Shown piece by piece: positions 1-6,879 of a stretch of 9,417 nucleotides of DNA. The notes below the pieces were generated by a model. It saw nothing but the letters and a program-made list of their open reading frames with translations, was not told the origin of the DNA and did not search any database. Within the stretch, counting starts at the first letter, position 1. The number at the start of each line of letters is the position of its first letter. Made by a program: the position numbers and the translations under genes. Origin of the DNA: Caldilineaceae bacterium (GTDB taxonomy: Bacteria > Chloroflexota > Anaerolineae > Caldilineales > Caldilineaceae); assembly GCA_026645635.1 (NCBI GenBank), contig JAPKMV010000090.1, positions 1-9,417 on the forward strand, in the 5' to 3' direction.

Positions 1-63
<63 letters not shown>

Positions 64-74
64 AACTGTTTGGG

Positions 75-103
75 ACTATACCCTGCGCGGCGGAAATCGT
101 CAA
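75..103 (-). promoter_or_regulatory. sigma70-type promoter of tRNA-Val
   Basis: On the minus strand there is a -35 box TTGACG (103-98), a 17-nt spacer and a -10 box TATAGT (80-75). Each box matches the consensus at five of six positions with ideal spacing. Transcription would start around 68-69, only a few bases before the tRNA 5' end at 63. This is the strongest promoter match in the window, as expected for a stable RNA gene. Confidence 0.85.
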
Positions 104-189
104 CTGGGCAGGGGTGAGGTGAGGGATGAGGGGCAGCACGAGTTTTCGCCAATCACCCCTCGCCGATCACTCATCACTCATTGCCCAGT
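103..189. repeat. imperfect hairpin with TGAGTGA-type words at the 3' end of the PLD gene
   Basis: The outer arms ACTGGGCA (103-110) and TGCCCAGT (182-189) are perfect complements, and so are the inner arms GAGGGG (128-133) and CCCCTC (156-161). Between them both sides carry loosely repeated words: TGAGG/TGAGGG on the left and a tandem ATCACTC (166-172, 173-179) on the right. The right arm includes the stop codon and last codons of the PLD gene, and the left arm touches the -35 box of the tRNA promoter. It may act as the transcription terminator of the PLD gene. There is no clear U-run, so this is inference. Confidence 0.55.
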
Positions 190-2107
190 CATGGAAAAAG
201 ACCTCCCGCAGCCGTGCGTGGATCGGGGGCAGATCCACCAGCAGCAGCAGTTCGCGATTCAACTTGTAGCTCACCTCGCCGCCGTTGAGGCTGCCGACGG
301 CGGACCAGGTCTCGCCGCCCACCCGCGCCAGCAGCACTTTGGCGTGGATGCCGCCCAGAGTGGGATTGGCGCGCCGTGCGGCCAGGTCGAGGCTCTCGGC
401 CGCAGCCACCGCAGCCACATAGTCCACAGTAGCGCGGTTGCTGCGCAGTTCCTCCGGCTCGTCGAAGTAGCTGTCCAGCAGAATGCGCACGACTGCACCG
501 CGGCGCGCCGCGGCCAGCAACGCCTCCAGCCGCAAATTAGGGTCCGCCACCGGGTTGCTCGTGGACTCGCCCCAGTTCCTGTTCTCGTAGAGCTGCATCA
601 CCAGCAACTCGTCGCCTGCACCGGCGCGGCCAATCAGCGCGTGCAGCCCGTCATCCTCGCGCAACACATTCTCGGGCGCCGTGCCCACCACAAACTGAGC
701 CGCCCCTGCGGCGCTCACCGGCGCGGCAAAGGGCGCGGCCGTCACCGTGTAGATCGGCGGCTCCGGCAAGACGAAATCCGCCGGCGGCACACCAAACTTG
801 GGATCGGCCGGGTCGAAGGGGCGCACATCGAGGAAGCGTCCTTCGCCCCAGTCGGCGGCAAAAACGCGCTGCAAGACGCCAACGACCGGCGCCGCGTCGG
901 TGAAGAGATAGACGCCGCGACGTCCACCCACGGCGGCAGCCGCGGGCAGTGGCACGGAATCCCAGTTGAAATTGTCGGTGCCCACGAAGGCGCGCTGGCC
1001 GTCGATCACGGCGTACTTGGCGTGGTTGAAACGATAGCGCTTGCGATAGCCGTTGGGCGCGGCGTCGATCACCGCCATGAAGCGCACATCGACCCCGGCT
1101 GCGGCCATCACCGCGGCGCACCAACGCTCCAGGTCGCTGATGCCGCCGGCGGGGCTGCCGTCGAGCAGCACACGTACGCGCACCCCGCGGCGTGCGGCGG
1201 CCGCCACTGTCTCCGCCAACTGTGGGTGCTCGAAGGTGTAGATGTTGAGGTCGATCGTCGCCTGCGCCGCGGCAAACGCCGCCTGCAAGGGGCGAAACAG
1301 CCCTTCCGGCCCGACAGCCACGGTGACGGATGCGGTTGCTTCCCCGCGCACCGGGCGCAGCAGATCGGCGTCCGACCAGCCCAGCCAGCCGGCATAGCGC
1401 ACGCGGCGGCCCAACGTGAGGTCGGCCAGGTCGCCCTGCCAGTCGGCGGCGCGGTCGCTGTCCAGCGGCAGGTCATGCGCCGGGTCCAGCTTGCGCTGCC
1501 AGACCTGGCCATTGGCGCCGACCAGACCGCGGGTGTAGGGCTGTGCCGGCGCACCCTGCCAGCCATCGATCGGCTGCGTGGCGCTGCCATAGAGCAGCGC
1601 ATCCACCAGCGCGCCGTGGGCGTTGCGCAGCAGCACGGAACCGCCGCCGTTGACCAGGCCGAATGCGCCGTGCAGATCGACCGCGTGCGGGTCGCTGTCC
1701 GCCGCCCACTCACAGGCGGCCGGTGCGCCGAATGACGCAGCGAACGCCGCCGCCTGCGCCGCACACCAGAGCCGCTCGCCCGGCTTCAGGGTGAGGGTGG
1801 ACGTGATGGGGAACGTGGTGCGGCGCGTCCCGCTCGTCAGTGACCAGCCGGCCAGCGGCTGCGCCACGTCGCCGACATTCCAGAGCAGCAGCGCCTCGTC
1901 CGGCTCATGGCTTACGGCGCTGTCGATGTGCGCGGCGGCGAGCAGGATCGGGGGAGGGACCGGCGCGTGGATCAGCGGCAACCAGGCGCGCGGCGGCGCT
2001 GGCGGCGGCTCCTGGCCGCGCGCACCGCCCGCGGCGGTCGCCAGCAGCAACAGGGCAAAGAAGACAGCGAGAGAGGAACGGGTTGGAACGATCGGCGGCA
2101 GGCGCAT
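167..2107 (-). CDS. secreted lamin-tail domain + phospholipase D-fold protein
   Basis: This 646-residue protein is probably exported. Residues 1-30 look like a signal peptide: MRLPPIVPTR, then a hydrophobic stretch around 12-26. Residues ~51-230 resemble a lamin-tail (LTD) beta-sandwich. Residues ~262-640 form two phospholipase-D-fold halves. The first HKD motif is complete (H362, K364, D369, then GTDNFNWDS). The second keeps H588, K590 and the later GSLN segment, but has R595 where Asp is usual. Known members are nucleases, phospholipases or other phosphodiesterases; the substrate here cannot be told. An extracellular nuclease is plausible because LTD is often fused to such enzymes in secreted bacterial proteins. 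The ATG start is supported by AAGGAG at 2120-2115, 7 nt upstream. The gene stands alone, divergent from tnaA. Catalysis needs His/Lys from both halves, and these are present. Confidence 0.85.
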   Translation of the reverse strand: MRLPPIVPTRSSLAVFFALLLLATAAGGARGQEPPPAPPRAWLPLIHAPVPPPILLAAAHIDSAVSHEPDEALLLWNVGDVAQPLAGWSLTSGTRRTTFPITSTLTLKPGERLWCAAQAAAFAASFGAPAACEWAADSDPHAVDLHGAFGLVNGGGSVLLRNAHGALVDALLYGSATQPIDGWQGAPAQPYTRGLVGANGQVWQRKLDPAHDLPLDSDRAADWQGDLADLTLGRRVRYAGWLGWSDADLLRPVRGEATASVTVAVGPEGLFRPLQAAFAAAQATIDLNIYTFEHPQLAETVAAAARRGVRVRVLLDGSPAGGISDLERWCAAVMAAAGVDVRFMAVIDAAPNGYRKRYRFNHAKYAVIDGQRAFVGTDNFNWDSVPLPAAAAVGGRRGVYLFTDAAPVVGVLQRVFAADWGEGRFLDVRPFDPADPKFGVPPADFVLPEPPIYTVTAAPFAAPVSAAGAAQFVVGTAPENVLREDDGLHALIGRAGAGDELLVMQLYENRNWGESTSNPVADPNLRLEALLAAARRGAVVRILLDSYFDEPEELRSNRATVDYVAAVAAAESLDLAARRANPTLGGIHAKVLLARVGGETWSAVGSLNGGEVSYKLNRELLLLVDLPPIHARLREVFFHDWAMSDE

Positions 2108-2181
2108 AGGTCAACTCCTTGGGGTGACTCAGGGTCAGTCGGTCGCCCGCAGCGAACGCGGGCGCGCATCAGGTTGTCGCC

Positions 2182-2190
2182 AGCATAGCA
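2182..2190 (-). promoter_or_regulatory. possible extended -10 for the PLD gene
   Basis: The minus strand reads TGC followed by TATGCT (2190-2182), an extended -10 form, about 75 nt upstream of the PLD start codon. No convincing -35 hexamer is seen 16-18 nt upstream. This is the best candidate in the leader but remains tentative. Confidence 0.3.
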
Positions 2191-2228
2191 CAGATCGGCG
2201 CAGAAGTCTTCCCTGAAAAATAGTCCAT

Positions 2229-2292
2229 CGTAGGTGCGGTTTGTAACCGCACGAGTCACCGGACGACCGTGCGGTTGCAAACCGCACCTACG
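2229..2292. repeat. REP/BIME-like double hairpin (GTGCGGTT...AACCGCAC)
   Basis: Two 24-nt arms (2229-2252 and 2269-2292) are inverted complements with one mismatch and a 16-nt spacer. Each arm is itself a hairpin: GTGCGGTT (2234-2241) pairs with AACCGCAC (2245-2252) across 3 nt, and GTGCGGTT (2269-2276) pairs with AACCGCAC (2280-2287) across 3 nt. The layout of two small hairpins head to head is that of bacterial REP/BIME elements. It lies between the divergent PLD and tnaA genes, so it is not a terminator for either. I infer a mobile or dispersed extragenic repeat. No RAYT transposase is in the window. Confidence 0.75.
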
Positions 2293-2349
2293 GGGTTCCG
2301 TTTCAATCATCCGTCACGCTGGAAGCAGGCCAAGTGCGGGGAGCCTGTG

Positions 2350-2355
2350 TATAAT
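2350..2355 (+). promoter_or_regulatory. -10 box upstream of tnaA
   Basis: A perfect TATAAT lies 52 nt before the tnaA start codon and is preceded directly by TGTG. No -35 hexamer resembling TTGACA is found at 15-19 nt spacing. The promoter may therefore depend on an activator, which would fit a catabolic gene. The transcript would start near 2362 and leave a leader of about 46 nt. Confidence 0.55.
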
Positions 2356-2377
2356 GGACTTACCTCAGGGCCATTAT
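2351..2377. promoter_or_regulatory. operator-like inverted repeat over the tnaA -10 region
   Basis: ATAATGG (2351-2357) and CCATTAT (2371-2377) form a perfect 7-bp inverted repeat with a 13-nt spacer. The left arm covers the -10 box and the right arm lies just past the expected start site. A regulator bound here would block the promoter. In RNA only the right arm would be transcribed, so a DNA site is more likely than an RNA hairpin. The regulator is unknown. Confidence 0.35.
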
Positions 2378-2385
2378 CCACCACA

Positions 2386-2397
2386 TTGACGCGTCAA
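2386..2397. promoter_or_regulatory. 12-bp perfect palindrome TTGACGCGTCAA at the tnaA ribosome-binding site
   Basis: TTGACGCGTCAA is a perfect 12-bp palindrome whose last bases overlap the Shine-Dalgarno sequence AAGGAGGA (2396-2403). It resembles a small dimer-binding operator; as RNA it could pair only weakly. The strong SD, 5 nt before a GTG codon, fixes the tnaA start. Confidence 0.35.
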
Positions 2398-2407
2398 GGA
2401 GGACGTT

Positions 2408-3790
<1,383 letters not shown>

Positions 3791-3795
3791 GAGCA

Positions 3796-3893
3796 GATAG
3801 ACCGCAGATTGAACGGATTAGGCGGATTTCCGCGGATTACCAACAGGAAGAATCCGCGAAAATCCGCCGCATCCGCCAAATCTGCGGTCTATC
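3796..3893. repeat. 43-bp-arm inverted repeat, bidirectional terminator candidate
   Basis: Arms at 3796-3838 and 3851-3893 have equal length (43 nt) and match as inverted complements at 37 positions, with a 12-nt spacer. They start with GATAGACCGCAGATT on each strand and then repeat words of the CGGATT/GCGGATT type. The element fills the gap between the convergent tnaA (stop 3788-3790) and M23 gene (stop 3894-3892). The M23 stop shares its TGA with the arm and is followed at once by TAG. Such a fold could end transcripts from both sides, although no U-run follows. Confidence 0.75.
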
Positions 3894-4479
3894 AGGGTCG
3901 GCGCATTCCGGGGCGCTCGGCGAGCATGGGCGGGATGGCGACGACTGCTGCTTCGTCGCCGCCGCTTTCGACGGTGCTCACCTCCGCGGCGACGAGGTAA
4001 GGCAGCGGATCGGTGAAACCGCCCCAGCCATCGAAGCGGTTGTAGGGTGCGATGCGCAGCGCCCAGTGCAGATGCGCCGGCGCGCCGGCCGCCGTCTGCG
4101 CCGCAACGTGCGCCAAGGGCTGCCCGCGGGTGACGGCCTGCCCGGCTTCCACCAGCACATCGTCCAGGTGCGCGTAGAACGATTCGCCCCACGCATGCTC
4201 CAGCTTGAGGTAGCGGCCGACCCCCCCGCGCTCGATGCTGATCTCGGTGACGCGGCCATTGTCGACCGCCAACACTGCGGCGCCAGGCGCTGCGGCCAGG
4301 TCCACGCCCGGATGCCCCTTCAGCGGCACTCCGTTGTAGGTGTAGGCTCCGTGGGCCTCCGGGTGCGCGCCCCAGCCCTGGATGACGACGCACGCACCCT
4401 CCAGCGGCGCGGAGAGGTAGATGCCTTCCGGTTCATAGCGGCCGGACGTGGTAGCGTAGCGGGCAAAAGAAGGTGACAT
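3892..4479 (-). CDS. M23 (LytM-type) zinc metallopeptidase family protein
   Basis: With the start chosen here, the protein has 195 residues. Family members cut peptide cross-links of peptidoglycan, and many act outside the cytoplasmic membrane. The zinc site is complete: H56 and D60 in GHPGVD, and H138 in HLHW. The additional catalytic histidines H104 (FYAHLDD) and H136 are present too. The typical VEAGQAVTRGQPLAHV segment of the fold lies between them. No signal peptide or membrane segment is evident, which is odd for this family. The start is uncertain: the frame is open upstream to 4599, with further ATGs at 4503 and 4533, and none has a good SD. The stop sits at the edge of the hairpin shared with tnaA. 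The gene is divergent from the zinc-ribbon gene. The C-terminal 35 residues are low in motif content. Confidence 0.8.
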   Translation of the reverse strand: MSPSFARYATTSGRYEPEGIYLSAPLEGACVVIQGWGAHPEAHGAYTYNGVPLKGHPGVDLAAAPGAAVLAVDNGRVTEISIERGGVGRYLKLEHAWGESFYAHLDDVLVEAGQAVTRGQPLAHVAAQTAAGAPAHLHWALRIAPYNRFDGWGGFTDPLPYLVAAEVSTVESGGDEAAVVAIPPMLAERPGMRRP

Positions 4480-4509
4480 GCGCGATGTAGAAGTTATGTC
4501 CATACAAAT

Positions 4510-4538
4510 TAGACACGACAGCCATCCGTGCATATACT
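4510..4538 (+). promoter_or_regulatory. sigma70-type promoter for the zinc-ribbon gene
   Basis: TAGACA (4510-4515), a 17-nt spacer and TATACT (4533-4538) each match the consensus at five of six positions. Transcription would start near 4545, leaving a leader of about 128 nt before the fmdB-like start codon. Confidence 0.6.
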
Positions 4539-4575
4539 CGCAGATCGCGGTCGTGACGAAACTGCTGCGAGTATA
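4533..4575. promoter_or_regulatory. 11-bp perfect inverted repeat between divergent genes
   Basis: TATACTCGCAG (4533-4543) and CTGCGAGTATA (4565-4575) are perfect inverted complements 21 nt apart. Each arm begins with TATACT read inward, so each arm doubles as a -10 box, one for each strand. The arms lie about two helix turns apart (32 bp), suited to a dimeric or tetrameric regulator controlling both genes. This is inference from symmetry alone. Confidence 0.55.
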
Positions 4576-4599
4576 GCGGCAGTCACGCACGATCCGCAA
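4570..4599 (-). promoter_or_regulatory. possible promoter for the M23 gene
   Basis: The minus strand has TATACT at 4575-4570 and a weak TTGCGG at 4599-4594 with an 18-nt spacer. Transcription would start near 4563, downstream of the earliest possible ATG (4599), which argues for a shorter M23 protein. Confidence 0.35.
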
Positions 4600-4628
4600 A
4601 GGCGCAGCGCGATCGTCGCGCGTGCGTG
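4584..4628 (+). promoter_or_regulatory. structured leader of the zinc-ribbon gene
   Basis: CACGCAC (4584-4590) pairs perfectly with GTGCGTG (4622-4628) and encloses a second hairpin, GCGCGA (4607-4612) with TCGCGC (4616-4621) around 3 nt. An alternative extension, CGCA (4603-4606) with TGCG (4623-4626), competes with the outer stem. No riboswitch class is recognised. Confidence 0.35.
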
Positions 4629-4672
4629 GTCTTAACCAGTTTGCAGGTCCGTTGGTTTTGGAGAGTTGGTCT

Positions 4673-5029
4673 ATGCCGATCTACGAGTTTTCGTGTCTCG
4701 ATTGCGGTAATGAGTTTGAGCGCATCCAGTCCTTTTCGGACAGTAGCCTGCCCACATGCCCGGTCTGCCACAGCCATCGGGTGCAGCGGCGTCTCAGCCC
4801 GCCGGCAATTCACTTCAAGGGCAGCGGCTGGTACATTACCGACAGCAAAAATGCCGCCAAGACCGGCGCCAACGGCAAGAGCGCTGCCGACAAGGGAGAA
4901 AGCGCCCCCGCCGACGCCGCCAAGGGTGAATCTGGCAAGACAGAGTCTGGCAAGACAGAGTCAGCCAAGCCGGAGAGTGCGTCAGCACCCGCAGCGCCAG
5001 CCGCCAGCAGCGCGTCAAAATCCGACTGA
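4673..5029 (+). CDS. FmdB-family zinc-ribbon protein with Lys/Ala/Ser-rich tail
   Basis: This is a small cytoplasmic protein of 118 residues. The N-terminus MPIYEFSCLDCG and the paired CxxC motifs (C8/C11 and C29/C32) form the FmdB/CxxC_CxxC_SSSS regulatory-type zinc ribbon. The domain closes with FKGSGWYITD (48-57), which is typical of the family. The role of these proteins is poorly known; the name comes from a putative regulator linked to formamidase/amidase genes. Residues ~58-118 are low complexity, rich in Lys, Ala, Ser and Glu, with a perfect SGKTE tandem, and are probably disordered. The start is ATG 4673, because the family begins at MPIYEF; GGAG lies at 4660-4663. In-frame codons further upstream are not conserved in style. 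The next gene follows 173 bp later on the same strand. Confidence 0.85.
   Translation: MPIYEFSCLDCGNEFERIQSFSDSSLPTCPVCHSHRVQRRLSPPAIHFKGSGWYITDSKNAAKTGANGKSAADKGESAPADAAKGESGKTESGKTESAKPESASAPAAPAASSASKSD
4931..4960 (+). repeat. 15-bp tandem repeat (x2) in the zinc-ribbon tail
   Basis: TCTGGCAAGACAGAG occurs twice without a gap and without mismatch (4931-4945, 4946-4960). It encodes SGKTE twice, in frame. Perfect identity suggests a recent duplication by slippage. Confidence 0.9.
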
Positions 5030-5086
5030 GCGGCAATACGAACAGCCTCCCAGATCGCGTGTTCGCAGATTTATGGTGGATTGATG

Positions 5087-5113
5087 TAGAATGAGGACGC
5101 CATTCGTGGCGTC
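5087..5113 (+). promoter_or_regulatory. possible -10 and start-site hairpin before the small membrane protein
   Basis: TAGAAT (5087-5092) is preceded by TG and could be a -10 box; only a weak TTCGCA lies upstream at 19-nt spacing. Right at the expected start, GACGCCA (5096-5102) and TGGCGTC (5107-5113) form a perfect 7-bp stem around a TTCG tetraloop. The leader to the start codon would be about 100 nt and GC-rich. Confidence 0.35.
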
Positions 5114-5202
5114 GAGCGGGGACTGGCGCAGAAACGCGGCGCCCGCCCAGGAAGTGCCGCAGCGAGTCGTAGCAACCAAGCACCAGAGAGCCGGAGGTTC
5201 CC

Positions 5203-5598
5203 ATGACCGTTCCAAAGCGATTTGATTTTCTGCGCTTTATCAGCGCCCTGCTAAAAGTGTTTGCCTGGATCGTGCTGATTCTGTCGATTTTGGGCGCCAT
5301 CAGCACGGCGCTCTTCAGCAGCCAGTTGGGCGGGCTGTTGGGCGACCAGGTTGGCGACTATGGCTGGCTCTTTGGCGGCGTCGGCGCCATCATGTCTGCC
5401 GTGTTTGTGATTTTCTTTGGCTTTCTCTACTTTGCCCTGCTCTTTGCCCTGGGAGAGAGCATTGCGCTCAACCTGGCGGTCGAGGAGAACACCCGCATGA
5501 CCGCCGCGCTCCTGCTCAAGATGCAGCAGGATAGCCAGGTGGACGTGCGCTCCACCTACCCCGGCGCCTTTGCCAGCGAACCCGAACCGTACAAATAA
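5203..5598 (+). CDS. small integral membrane protein, unknown function
   Basis: This 131-residue protein is of a family I do not recognise. After a short basic/aromatic N-terminus (MTVPKRFDFLRF) there is a first membrane segment at ~15-37. A Gly/Asp-rich connection (42-55) follows, then a second segment at ~56-84. Residues 85-110 look like an amphipathic helix (LGESIALNLAVEENTRM...LLKMQQD), followed by a polar C-terminal tail. The start is well supported by GGAGG at 5193-5197, 5 nt before ATG. It follows the zinc-ribbon gene on the same strand but probably has its own promoter. It ends 3 nt before a strong hairpin shared with the convergent rodA. Function cannot be inferred from the sequence. 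Confidence 0.8.
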   Translation: MTVPKRFDFLRFISALLKVFAWIVLILSILGAISTALFSSQLGGLLGDQVGDYGWLFGGVGAIMSAVFVIFFGFLYFALLFALGESIALNLAVEENTRMTAALLLKMQQDSQVDVRSTYPGAFASEPEPYK

Positions 5599-5601
5599 AC
5601 C

Positions 5602-5663
5602 CAATCTCTTAATCTCCTAATCTCCAATCTCAGAGATTGAGCGATTAGGAGATTAAGAGATTG
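5602..5663. terminator. 21-bp perfect-arm hairpin made of AATCTC words, bidirectional terminator candidate
   Basis: Arms at 5602-5622 and 5643-5663 are perfect 21-bp complements. Within the 20-nt spacer CAATCTC (5625-5631) and GAGATTG (5633-5639) extend the symmetry almost to the centre. The left side is a near-tandem of AATCTC words at 8-9-nt spacing. It sits between the convergent membrane-protein gene (stop 5596-5598) and rodA (stop 5679-5677). For the rodA transcript a modest T-rich stretch (GGTTTATTT) follows the stem; there is none in the other direction. Confidence 0.75.
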
Positions 5664-5676
5664 CTCGATCTCCCAC

Positions 5677-6858
5677 CTAATAAAAGTCAATCTTCCGATG
5701 GCGCATCGCTACGCTTTCGGCTAGACCGATGGCGAACATCATCGACACGAGCGAACTGCCGCCCGCGCTGATGAAGGGCAGCGTCAAGCCGGTCACCGGC
5801 ATCAGACGCAGGTTGAAGCCCACATTGATCAGCACCTGGAAGAAGATCAGCGCCGCCACGCCGGTGGCCAGCAGTTTGCCGAACTGATCCGGCGCCTGGT
5901 CGGCAATGCGCAGCACGCGCCAGACCACAAACAGCAGCAGCAGCAAGGTCAGCGCCGCGCCGATCAACCCCAACTCCTCAGCAATGACGCTGAAGATGAA
6001 GTCCGTCTGACGCACACGCAGGAAGCGTAGCTGGTTCTGCGTGCCCTGCAGCCAGCCCATGCCTGTCAAGCCGCCGTTGCCCACCGCGATCAGCGCCTGC
6101 TCCACATTGTAGGATGCGGCGATATTGGCGGCGGGCGTCACGCACTCACTGGGCAACCGTTGGAACGACGCCTGCAAGAGCGTGAGGATCGGCGCAATGA
6201 TGCGGCCGTTGTCATCGGTCGGCATAAAGATGCACAGGCGCGCCAGCATGTACCCTTGCAGCGACGCGGCGAAGATCGGCAGCGCAGCGATCGCCGCCAG
6301 CGCCAACATGGCAAGATGGCGAAACCGCACACCCGCCACCAGAATCAACGCGCCGCCGAGAAAGGCATAGGTGATGGTCATGCCAAAATCGGGTTGGATG
6401 TAGATGAGCACCAGCGGCGCGCCCACCAGAATCAACGCGATCAACAGATAGACAAACCGTGACATCCGCTCGCGGAAGGTGCTCAGATACCAGGCGAGAA
6501 AGATGATGTAGAGAAACTTCCCCGGCTCCGTCGGCTGCACCAGCGTGCCACCGATGTCGAACCAGCTCAGCGAACCGCCCTGGGCCGTCCCAAAGATGAG
6601 GACGACGACCAGCGAAAGCACAAAGAAGACAAACGCGGGCACAGCCAACAGCGCCAACTGCCGATAGTCGATCACCGCGATGACAAAGAGCGACACCAGA
6701 CCAATGATCGTGAAGTTGATCTGACGCAGCCAGTAGTCGGAGAGGTCGCTGGTGGTGGCCGTGGCGCTGTAGATCATCGCCACGCTCAGCACACAGAGCA
6801 GCACCACCACCACCAGCAGCGGCCAGTCAAACAGTTTCCAATTCAGTCGTTGAAACAT
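5677..6858 (-). CDS. rodA: SEDS-family peptidoglycan polymerase, RodA-type
   Basis: This 393-residue, roughly ten-helix membrane protein is of the RodA/FtsW/SpoVE family. RodA polymerises lipid II into glycan strands during elongation, together with a class B PBP. Seen here are VQPTEPGK (107-114), IQPDFG (154-159), VGNGGLTGMGWLQGTQ (259-274), the catalytic-Asp segment QTDFIFSVIAEELG with D286, and LMPVTGLTLPFISAGGSS (352-369). PVTG and the minCD neighbourhood favour RodA over FtsW, though parts read FtsW-like. The outer loop before the catalytic Asp has about 25 extra residues (~213-246) with C209 and C239 at its ends. The ATG start is 21 bp after the minD stop with only a weak SD (AGGTG), suggesting an operon with minD. 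Confidence 0.85.
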   Translation of the reverse strand: MFQRLNWKLFDWPLLVVVVLLCVLSVAMIYSATATTSDLSDYWLRQINFTIIGLVSLFVIAVIDYRQLALLAVPAFVFFVLSLVVVLIFGTAQGGSLSWFDIGGTLVQPTEPGKFLYIIFLAWYLSTFRERMSRFVYLLIALILVGAPLVLIYIQPDFGMTITYAFLGGALILVAGVRFRHLAMLALAAIAALPIFAASLQGYMLARLCIFMPTDDNGRIIAPILTLLQASFQRLPSECVTPAANIAASYNVEQALIAVGNGGLTGMGWLQGTQNQLRFLRVRQTDFIFSVIAEELGLIGAALTLLLLLFVVWRVLRIADQAPDQFGKLLATGVAALIFFQVLINVGFNLRLMPVTGLTLPFISAGGSSLVSMMFAIGLAESVAMRHRKIDFY

Positions 6859-6879
6859 ACACCTGCACTTGCTTGAAAC

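Noticed and set aside
119..1735. Long plus-strand open frame (538 codons) antisense to the PLD gene
   Set aside because: Rich in Arg/His/Gln without domain pattern. It mirrors the codon bias of a GC-rich gene on the other strand, where signal peptide, LTD and HKD motifs are clear.
2354..2389. 11-codon frame (MDLPQGHYPPH) as a tnaC-like leader peptide
   Set aside because: Its ATG overlaps the -10 box, so it would not be transcribed from that promoter. It has no Trp and no SD.
3796..3893. CRISPR-like repeats
   Set aside because: The repeated words are short, contiguous and arranged as inverted arms. There are no regular spacers and no cas genes.
4622..4672. N-terminal extension of the zinc-ribbon protein (17 codons before MPIYEF)
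   Set aside because: FmdB-type proteins start at MPxYEF, and the upstream ATG lies within the leader hairpin without an SD.
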